Positions 29,679-36,226 of a stretch of DNA of 36,226 nucleotides are shown here, piece after piece; within the stretch, counting starts at the first letter, position 1, and each line of letters opens with the position of its first letter. The stretch comes from Pimelobacter sp. GTDB lineage: Bacteria; Actinomycetota; Actinomycetes; Propionibacteriales; Nocardioidaceae. The notes below the pieces were generated by a model that had not been told where the DNA came from, searched no databases, and saw only the letters and a program-made list of their open reading frames with translations. Made by a program: the position numbers and the translations under genes. Location of the stretch: NCBI GenBank assembly GCA_002698575.1, contig NZZG01000171.1, positions 4,847 to 41,072 of the forward strand, given 5' to 3'.

Positions 29679-32600
29679 TGCAGGACGCCGTACGCCGACT
29701 GGTCGCCGAGGCAGGGTCCCGGGGCGGGATGCCTCTGGACGACGTCCTGGCCCTCACCCTCCCGCTCCTGGAGGCCGTCGCCGAGATCCACGACCGCGGG
29801 ATGGTGGCCCCCCTGCGCGGCCTCGAGGCTCTCGACGTCCTCGACCACCGACTGGTCCTGCACCACGACCACGGCCATGCCCGACGGCCCCGGCTCCACC
29901 CCCGCGCCATCGCCGACGTCGAGCGTGAGCTGCGCGCGGCGGCTCTCGACGTCACCCGCGGCCCGGACCGTCACCACGACCTGCGCACCGGCCGGAGCGA
30001 GACCTCCACGGTCGTCGACGTCGACCCCACCTCGCCCGCAGGTCTGCGCATCGTGGCCGGCTGGCAACGCTGGGAGCACCTGCTCGACCACCACGACGAG
30101 CTCACCGACATCGGGAGCCTCGGGGAGCTGATGGTCGCCCTGCTCGCCGGCCTCGACCTGGGCACCCACCAGGACGCGGCCGACCTGGCCCACCACCGCA
30201 GCAACCTGTTCGCCCTGGCCCCGCGTCTCGACCCGGTCGTCGCGGCCGTCCTGACCGCGATGATCGAGCCCGACCGTCGACGACGACCCGCGGACCTCCT
30301 CGACCTCGTCGCCCGGTTGCGGACCTACCGGGACCAGCCCGAGGACTTCGACCTCGACCGCGTCCTGGCCGGCGACGCGAGCGGCACGCCGCGCGAGCGC
30401 CGTGAGCTGGTCCTCTCCCACCTGCGCGAGCGGCTCTTCGACCTCAGCCGGCGCAACCCGCTGCTGCACTTCCGGCCCTCTGCACGCACCCTCGACCTCA
30501 CCCAGGCGTCCGTGCCGCTCGTGCTCGACGTCCGCTCCATCCGCCCGGAGTCGCTCTTCACCTGGGGCGGTCCGACCTCACGCCGCCTCCGCGCGGGCGG
30601 GACCGTCGACGTCGGGTCGGTGGTGCGCTGGGAGGAAGCGCCGTACGCCGAGTCGAGCCTCGACACGATCGCGGCCACCGCACGGCGCGACCGCTCGGAG
30701 TTCGGTCAGGACCAGCTGCGCCTCGTGGTGGCCTTCCTGCGCTGGCACGACGTGCACGGCGACCCCGCGACCACGATCACCTCGCCCCTGGTGCTGGCTC
30801 GCGCCGAGCTCACCAAGCGGCGCGGCGTGCGGCACTCGCACCGTCTGCGGCTGCGCGAGGTGTCCTCGGCGGAGGTCAACCCGGTCCTGCGCCACCAGCT
30901 GCGTGAGCTCTACGGCCTCGTCCTGCCGGAGACCGTCGACCTCAGCGACCCCGGCGCCATCGAGGCCCTGCGCGAGGACGTCGAACGACAGGGACGTGCC
31001 ACCCAGGCGGGTCTGAGCATCGCGCTGGTCGAGCGCCCGCGGATCGAGCTGATCCGCTCGCGGGCCGAGACGGCGCTCACCTCCTACCGACGGCGACGTC
31101 GGACCAGCCGGCCGGTCATCGGACGCCGGCACTATGCCTACTCCTACACCCGGCCGGACTGGGCCCCGCTCGGCGTGCAGATCTATGCCGATCGGGTACG
31201 TCGTGCGCCCCTGGAGGTCGCGGTCGAGCTCGGCGACGCGCCCCACCCGCGAGCCACGGCCGCCGCCAGCACCGAGACCGACCTGTTCAGCCTCGGCGCG
31301 TCCGCGGACGACAATCCTTTCGCCTGGGAGGTCGACCTCTGCTCGGTCACCCTGGCCAACTTCAGCTACCGGACCCTGAGCCTCGTGCGCGACTACGACG
31401 CGCTGCTCGCCGAACCTCGTCCGCACCCGTCCTTCGACGAGCTGTTCTCGGCCGCACCCCGGGAGTCCCCGGCGACCGGCACGCCGTACCGGCTGGAGGA
31501 CCGCTATCTCGTCGTGCCCGCCGACGACTCCCAGATGGCTGCGATCGCGCAGGCTCGTGCGGCCGACAACTTCGTCATCCAGGGACCTCCCGGCACGGGG
31601 AAGTCGCAGACCATCACCAACCTGATCGCCGACTACCTGGCCCGGGACAAGCGGGTGCTGTTCGTCTGCGCCAAGCGGGCAGCCCTCGACGTCGTGCACG
31701 CTCGGCTGCGCTCCCGCGGACTCGACGAGGTCTGCACCCTGGTCCACGACAGCCAGCAGGACAAGAAGGACTTCGTGCACGGGATGCGCGAGACCTACGA
31801 GTCCTGGTCGGCCGCGGTGCCGGGCGAGGGGCTCGCCGTCCTCGAGGCACGCCGACGACGGCTGGTCGACGAGCTCACCGCGATCACCGACGAGCTCGGT
31901 GCCCTCGACGACGCCCTGCTGGCCGGGGACCCACGCAGCATCGAGGTGCTCGACGCGCTCGTGGACCTGCGCGAGCACCGGTGGGGAGCCGACCTCGCCC
32001 CCGACGAGGTCCTTCTCCTGCCCAGCCCGGGCGCCTGGGCGGCGGCCCGCGGGGAGGTCGGCCGGCTGGTCGACGCCCTGCGCGCCCCGTTGGCGACCAC
32101 GCCGCTCGCGCTGGTCGCCGCCGAGGTTCTCGTCCGGTCCCGTCGCGACGCGGAGATCGCCGCCGTCGCGCAGCGTGTCTCCCCCGCGATCGAGGGCCTG
32201 CTGCGAGCCGTGCGCGAGTCCGGCGGCCCGAGACTGGAGGACGCCGCACACCTGAGGCTGACCGACGTGGAGGACCTGGCAGGCCTGCACGCGCTGGTGG
32301 ATCCACTGGCCCGGCACGGCCGCCTGGACGTGCTGTGGAGCCGGTCCACCGCGGCCGCGGACCTCCTGGACGCGAGCCAGGCGCAGGCCGGCCTCGTGGC
32401 CGCCTCCGTGGCGGCCACCGAGGCGGCGCGGGCCTGGTCCGATCGTCCCGTGGCCGACGAGGCCCGCCACGCCCTCGACGTGGCACGCGCTAAGGAGCGG
32501 GCGCCGTTCCGGTTCTTCAGCGGCGAGTGGCGACGGGTGCGTCGCCTCGTCGAGGAGTCGTACGTCGTGCCTGCGGGCACCTCGATGCCCACCGCAGCGG

Positions 32601-34780
32601 CGGCCCTCGCGCAGCTGGTGGTTGCCGACGACGCCGCCCGGGCGCTGGCCGAGAGCCGTGAGCGGGCCCGTGCTGCGTGGGGCCACGGCGACCTCGTCGC
32701 CCTGGCCGCGGACCTCGAGGACCTGCGCGGTCGCACCGACCGGCTCGCCGGGTGGAGGGACCGACTCACCGAGCCGGACGACGCGCCGCGGGCCGCGTTG
32801 GACCACGTGGCAGCCGACCTGCGCGAGCTGCGCCTGGCGGCGCACGGAGTCCTGCTCCTCGACGACCACGCCCTCGGCGACCTGGTGTCGTGGACCAAGG
32901 CCCTCGGCTCCGACGCGGGCGCCGGTCTCGTGAGGGCGGGGGCACCGCACCTGGTCGAGCTCGCAGCCCACCACCCCGGCGTCCTCACCACGCTGCGTCG
33001 CCTCGATGCCACCCCCGAGCAGATCTCCTACGCAGTGCTGGCGGCCGAGCTGTCCACCGCCCAGGCGGAGGCCCCCTCCCTCAGCCGGGTGGACGGGCCG
33101 CGGATCGCCGTGCTCCTGGACCGCGTCGCCGCCGTCGAGCCGGAGCTCCACGCCGTCAGCTCCGAGGTGGTCGTCGCGCGCCTGCGCGAGCGGTTCCGTG
33201 CCCGCTGCGCCGCTGGAGCGCGAAAGTCGACCTGGGCCGACGGGCAACGTGTCCTCGAGCACGAGTTCGGCAAGGTGCGGGCCTACAAGTCCATCCGACA
33301 GCTTGCCGAGGGCGCTCCCGGCGAGGTCACCGCCGCGCTGCGCCCGGTCTGGTTGATGAGCCCCGCCTCCCTGTCCGACACCCTGCCGCTCACGACCTCC
33401 TTCGACGTCGTCATCTACGACGAGGCCAGCCAGGTGCCGGTCGAGGAGGCCGTCCCGGCCCTGCACCGGGCAACCCAGGTCATCGTGGTCGGCGACCGGA
33501 TGCAGCTGCCGCCCACCCGCTACTTCACCGCCGCGCCGACCACCGGCGACGACGTCGGCGGTCCCGACGGGCCCGGTGGAGACGACGGCCAGGACGGGGA
33601 GGACGCGGCCCGCCTGGGCGTGGTCCTCGATGCCGACAGCTTCCTGGCCGTCAGCTCGACCCGGCTTCCCTCGACGATGCTCCGGTGGCACTACCGCAGC
33701 CGCTTCGAGGCACTGATCCAGTTCTCCAACACCGCCTTCTACGACGGTCGACTCGCCACCGTGCCCGACCGGACGCCCGCCCTGCGTGACCGGCGCGCCC
33801 TGCTGGTGGACGGCGAGACCCCCGACCCGGAGGTCGCGAGCGCGGTGACCGACGAGGTCCTGACCCGCAGCATCAGCGTCGTGCGCGTGCAGGACGGGGT
33901 CTACGAGCGCCGGACCAACGCCGCGGAGGCCGCCTGGACGGCCGCCCTGGTGCGCGACCTCGTGCTGCGCCGTACCGGCCTGACGATCGGGGTCGTCGCC
34001 TTCTCCGAGGCCCAGCAGAGCGAGATCGAGCGTGCCCTGGAGCGCCTGACCGAGCAGGATCGGGACTTCGCCCGTGCCTACGAGGACGAGGTCGGCCGGG
34101 AGGAGGACGGCCAGGGTGTCGGGCTCTTCGTGAAGAACCTCGAGAACGTCCAGGGCGACGAGCGGGACATCATGCTGATGAGCGTCTGCTACGCCGCGGC
34201 CCCCGACGGCAGGATGCGGATGAACTTCGGCCCGATCAACACCGCCGGCGGGGAGAAGCGCCTCAACGTCATCTTCAGCCGCGCGCGCCGGCACATGGTG
34301 CTCACCTCCAGCATCGACCCGTCGGCCATCACCAACGTGTACAACCCGGGTGCCCGCACGCTGCGCGACTTCCTCGCCTATGCCGAGGCGGTCTCGGTCG
34401 GTGACGACGCCGGGGCCGCCCGCACGCTCGCTGCCCGGCGTGGCGACGGGTCCGGAGCCGTGCGCGCCCCCGCTCCGATCGTGACGCAGATCGCCGAGGC
34501 GCTGACCGCCCGCGGCCTCGACGTCGTCACCTCCCACGGGGGCTCGGACTTCCGGTGCGACCTGGCGCTCCGGGCCCCCGGTGCCGAGCAGTGGGCCCTC
34601 GGGGTCCTGGTCGACCATGCGACGAGGCTCCGCACCGGGTCGACCGAGCAGCGCCGCGTCGTCCAGCCAGGTGTGCTGCGTGCATCGGGCTGGCGGGTCG
34701 AGCAGGTCACCTCTGCGGAGTGGCTCACCGCGCCCGACGCCGTGGTCGACCGGCTGGCCGGACGCGTGCACCTCGCCTGA
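29678..34780 (+). CDS. Pseudokinase-DUF4011-SF1 helicase with a degenerate C-terminal nuclease-like domain
   Basis: A 1700-residue multidomain protein. Residues about 15-230 resemble the C-lobe of a Ser/Thr kinase (PLDDVLALTLPLLEAVAEIHDRG, DIGSLGELMVALLAG, MIEPDRRRRPADLLDLV), but HRD and DFG are absent. DUF4011 begins near 240 (RLFDLSRRNPLLHF). The SF1 helicase motifs are complete: QGPPGTGKS with K642, DEAS at 1248-1251, GDRMQLPP near 1272, RWHYRSR near 1336, ENVQGDERD and RLNVIFSRAR at 1528-1537. About 600 residues lie between motifs I and II. The C-terminus (about 1596-1700) resembles the MTES_1575 endonuclease-like domain, keeping D1628 and D1646 but with Leu where the usual Glu stands. 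It is coupled to the M48 gene. A nucleic-acid-sensing or anti-phage role is inference. Confidence 0.88.
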   Translation: MQDAVRRLVAEAGSRGGMPLDDVLALTLPLLEAVAEIHDRGMVAPLRGLEALDVLDHRLVLHHDHGHARRPRLHPRAIADVERELRAAALDVTRGPDRHHDLRTGRSETSTVVDVDPTSPAGLRIVAGWQRWEHLLDHHDELTDIGSLGELMVALLAGLDLGTHQDAADLAHHRSNLFALAPRLDPVVAAVLTAMIEPDRRRRPADLLDLVARLRTYRDQPEDFDLDRVLAGDASGTPRERRELVLSHLRERLFDLSRRNPLLHFRPSARTLDLTQASVPLVLDVRSIRPESLFTWGGPTSRRLRAGGTVDVGSVVRWEEAPYAESSLDTIAATARRDRSEFGQDQLRLVVAFLRWHDVHGDPATTITSPLVLARAELTKRRGVRHSHRLRLREVSSAEVNPVLRHQLRELYGLVLPETVDLSDPGAIEALREDVERQGRATQAGLSIALVERPRIELIRSRAETALTSYRRRRRTSRPVIGRRHYAYSYTRPDWAPLGVQIYADRVRRAPLEVAVELGDAPHPRATAAASTETDLFSLGASADDNPFAWEVDLCSVTLANFSYRTLSLVRDYDALLAEPRPHPSFDELFSAAPRESPATGTPYRLEDRYLVVPADDSQMAAIAQARAADNFVIQGPPGTGKSQTITNLIADYLARDKRVLFVCAKRAALDVVHARLRSRGLDEVCTLVHDSQQDKKDFVHGMRETYESWSAAVPGEGLAVLEARRRRLVDELTAITDELGALDDALLAGDPRSIEVLDALVDLREHRWGADLAPDEVLLLPSPGAWAAARGEVGRLVDALRAPLATTPLALVAAEVLVRSRRDAEIAAVAQRVSPAIEGLLRAVRESGGPRLEDAAHLRLTDVEDLAGLHALVDPLARHGRLDVLWSRSTAAADLLDASQAQAGLVAASVAATEAARAWSDRPVADEARHALDVARAKERAPFRFFSGEWRRVRRLVEESYVVPAGTSMPTAAAALAQLVVADDAARALAESRERARAAWGHGDLVALAADLEDLRGRTDRLAGWRDRLTEPDDAPRAALDHVAADLRELRLAAHGVLLLDDHALGDLVSWTKALGSDAGAGLVRAGAPHLVELAAHHPGVLTTLRRLDATPEQISYAVLAAELSTAQAEAPSLSRVDGPRIAVLLDRVAAVEPELHAVSSEVVVARLRERFRARCAAGARKSTWADGQRVLEHEFGKVRAYKSIRQLAEGAPGEVTAALRPVWLMSPASLSDTLPLTTSFDVVIYDEASQVPVEEAVPALHRATQVIVVGDRMQLPPTRYFTAAPTTGDDVGGPDGPGGDDGQDGEDAARLGVVLDADSFLAVSSTRLPSTMLRWHYRSRFEALIQFSNTAFYDGRLATVPDRTPALRDRRALLVDGETPDPEVASAVTDEVLTRSISVVRVQDGVYERRTNAAEAAWTAALVRDLVLRRTGLTIGVVAFSEAQQSEIERALERLTEQDRDFARAYEDEVGREEDGQGVGLFVKNLENVQGDERDIMLMSVCYAAAPDGRMRMNFGPINTAGGEKRLNVIFSRARRHMVLTSSIDPSAITNVYNPGARTLRDFLAYAEAVSVGDDAGAARTLAARRGDGSGAVRAPAPIVTQIAEALTARGLDVVTSHGGSDFRCDLALRAPGAEQWALGVLVDHATRLRTGSTEQRRVVQPGVLRASGWRVEQVTSAEWLTAPDAVVDRLAGRVHLA

Positions 34781-34805
34781 ATGATCCGGGCGAGGTGCCC
34801 TCTCC

Positions 34806-34811
34806 TACGAT
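34806..34811 (+). promoter_or_regulatory. -10 box of the lipoprotein sugar dehydrogenase (leaderless)
   Basis: TACGAT, then GAGCCC, then ATG 34818. One of the best matches in the window. Confidence 0.65.
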
Positions 34812-34817
34812 GAGCCC

Positions 34818-36110
34818 ATGAATCGTGGCTCCCTCGTCACCCCGGCGGCCCTCGCTGTCACCGCCGTGCTGCTGGCCGCGGGGTGCGCGCCGCAGACCAA
34901 GAGCGACACGACCCGAGACCTCGACAGCCTCCCCGCGTCGAGCGCCGGACCGGTGAGCCCCTCCGAGGTCGCGCCGTCCGCACCGCCCCGGCCCACCGGC
35001 GACGCGACGATCATCCCGCCGGACTCCGCCTCGCAGTCGCCGACGGCCGAGCCCGACGGTGCCGACACCCCGAGCACCCCGTCGTCTCCCGACCCCTCGC
35101 GCTCCCCGGTCGGGACGGCGAGGGGGTCGGTCAAGGTCGTCGACACCGTCGCCACCGACATCCCGATCCCGTGGGGCATGGCCCGACTGCCCGACGGGAC
35201 GGTGCTGGTCACCAGCCGCGACGAGCACCACCTGTACCGCGTGGCACCCAAGGCCGGCAAGGTGGTCGACCTCGGAGAGATCCCGGGCGTCGTGAGCGAC
35301 GGGGGCGAGGGCGGGCTCCTGGGCGTCGCGGTCTCCTCGTACTACCCCGAGACCAAGCGGATCTTCCTCTACTACTCCACCTCGACCGACAACCGGATCG
35401 CCACGGTGACCCTGCAGCCCGGCTCGCCGGCGACGCTCTCGGACCCGCGGGTGGTCTTCAGCGGGATCCCGCGCGGCTTCCGCCACAACGGGGGCAGGAT
35501 CGCCTTCGGTCCCGACGACATGCTCTACGTCGGCACGGGCGAGACCGAGGTGCCCGCGCTGGCCCAGGACACGTCCTCCCTCGGCGGCAAGATCCTGCGG
35601 ATGACGCCGCAGGGCAAGCCTGCACCGGGCAACCCGTTCAAGAACTCCGTGGTCTACAGCTACGGGCACCGCAACGTGCAGGGCCTGACCTTCAACGAGC
35701 AGGGCCGGCTGTTCGCCTCCGAGTTCGGGGACAAGACCGCGGACGAGCTCAACTGGATCCGCCCCGGCCGCAACTACGGCTGGCCCGCGAGCCAGGGCGC
35801 CACCGACCTGAAGGGCGTGACCAGCCCGATCGCGGAGTTCGGCACCGACGAGGACTCTCCCAGCGGCGTCGCGATGGCCGGTGGCTCGGTCTACATGGCC
35901 GCGCTCAAGGGCGAGCGTCTCTGGCGGATCCCCCTCGACGGCACCAAGCTGGTCGCTCGGCCGCGCGCGTTCCTGATCGGTGACTTCGGGCGGCTGCGCA
36001 CCGTGCTCGCGCTGAGCGAGACCCAGCTGCTGGTCTCGACCAGCAACACCGACGGTCGGATCTCCCCACGACCCGGCGACGACCGTCTGCTGCTGCTCGA
36101 CGTCAGCTGA
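34818..36110 (+). CDS. Lipoprotein PQQ-dependent sugar dehydrogenase-family protein
   Basis: A 430-residue beta-propeller of the soluble aldose sugar dehydrogenase family. The N-terminus is a lipoprotein signal (ALAVTAVLLAAGC, lipid-bearing C23). A Ser/Pro/Thr-rich linker to about residue 100 follows, so the enzyme should be tethered outside the membrane. Core motifs are DIPIPWGMARLPDG, GEGGLLGVAVS, the catalytic-His segment GFRHNGGRIAFGPD, LGGKILRMTPQGKP, YGHRNVQGLTFN and ELNWIRPGRNYGWP. It keeps the canonical HNGG, where the paralogue at 12717 has HGGC. Substrate and PQQ use are assumed from the family. The start is fixed by the leaderless promoter immediately upstream. Confidence 0.92.
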   Translation: MNRGSLVTPAALAVTAVLLAAGCAPQTKSDTTRDLDSLPASSAGPVSPSEVAPSAPPRPTGDATIIPPDSASQSPTAEPDGADTPSTPSSPDPSRSPVGTARGSVKVVDTVATDIPIPWGMARLPDGTVLVTSRDEHHLYRVAPKAGKVVDLGEIPGVVSDGGEGGLLGVAVSSYYPETKRIFLYYSTSTDNRIATVTLQPGSPATLSDPRVVFSGIPRGFRHNGGRIAFGPDDMLYVGTGETEVPALAQDTSSLGGKILRMTPQGKPAPGNPFKNSVVYSYGHRNVQGLTFNEQGRLFASEFGDKTADELNWIRPGRNYGWPASQGATDLKGVTSPIAEFGTDEDSPSGVAMAGGSVYMAALKGERLWRIPLDGTKLVARPRAFLIGDFGRLRTVLALSETQLLVSTSNTDGRISPRPGDDRLLLLDVS

Positions 36111-36122
36111 CCGGCCGTCCGC

Positions 36123-36226
36123 TCAATGGGCGCAGTCGCCCCCACGGGTGATGAGCCGCAGCCCCGGGCACGGCACGATGGGGGCGACCGAATTCCTCGA
36201 CGTCTTGGAGCTCTCGCACGATGCCG
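36123..36226 (-). CDS. C-terminal end of an unidentified gene (cut by window edge)
   Basis: One minus-strand frame is open from the window edge to a TGA at 36123-36125 and has the strongest third-position G/C of the three minus frames. It ends in NSVAPIVPCPGLRLITRGGD and CAH. Only about 34 residues are visible and the family is not recognised. It would converge with the lipoprotein dehydrogenase, 12 bp away. Confidence 0.35.
   Translation of the reverse strand, partial: ASCESSKTSRNSVAPIVPCPGLRLITRGGDCAH

Noticed and set aside
1..36226. tRNA genes, CRISPR repeats, transposases or integrase-flanked island.
   Set aside because: I saw no tRNA-like cloverleaf segment with the conserved TTCGAAT-type arm, no regularly spaced repeats, and no transposase or integrase motifs on either strand.

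Overview
The window is very GC-rich, with strong G/C preference at third codon positions, dense and short-spaced genes, and no mobile element. It looks like chromosomal DNA of a high-GC actinobacterium. The gene set (glnA2-glnE, DevR/DosR-type stress genes, actinobacterial class A RNase P RNA, DUF6153/DUF305 pair, many leaderless promoters) fits the Nocardioides/Propionibacteriales group best. That placement is inference from gene content, not a phylogeny. After annotation no stretch longer than about 225 bp lacks a gene. I found no tRNA, rRNA, CRISPR array, transposase or attachment site.

Layout. 1-2511: the N-terminal part of a type III glutamine synthetase (leftward, cut by the window edge), an orphan OmpR-type response regulator, and a convergent Hpt-like protein that lacks the phospho-accepting histidine. 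2613-9871: a leftward nitrogen block of nadE, glnA2, a class I glutamine amidotransferase and glnE, the last two coupled by a GTGA overlap. 10069-12554: two tandem glyoxalase-fold genes, panB, and a leftward short Gre-family factor. 12717-15351: a secreted PQQ-type sugar dehydrogenase, two small leftward genes, and map, which diverges from its neighbour through overlapping -10 boxes. 15404-20087: an operon of circularly permuted ATP-grasp, alpha-E and transglutaminase-like proteins followed by a YibE/F membrane protein, then rnpB (about 20108-20506). 20645-22716: the DUF6153/DUF305 pair (leftward) and a pentapeptide/DinB protein. 22797-28444: a DevR/DosR-like stress island. 28503-34780: an M48 metalloprotease overlapping by one base a 1700-residue pseudokinase-DUF4011-SF1 helicase. 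34818-36110: a second PQQ-type dehydrogenase, a lipoprotein.

How the genes fit together. Glutamine synthetases, their adenylyltransferase GlnE, the amidotransferase and glutamine-dependent NadE form a nitrogen/glutamine neighbourhood. The stress island (DevS-like kinase, FMN-binding PPOX-fold protein, DevR, Acg-type nitroreductase, double universal stress protein, DoxX-like protein) has paired GGGACC-type boxes upstream of four starts at the geometry expected for DevR activation. Its sensor kinase carries one in-frame TGA. The most unusual unit is the protease plus pseudokinase-helicase pair, whose start sits at the edge of a 37-bp near-perfect palindrome. Its helicase architecture resembles known anti-phage helicases such as Mokosh MkoA, but pairing with an M48 protease is not a defence system I recognise.

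Many starts here follow a TANNNT-like hexamer by 6-7 bp with no ribosome binding site. These are read as leaderless transcripts and were used to choose several starts.
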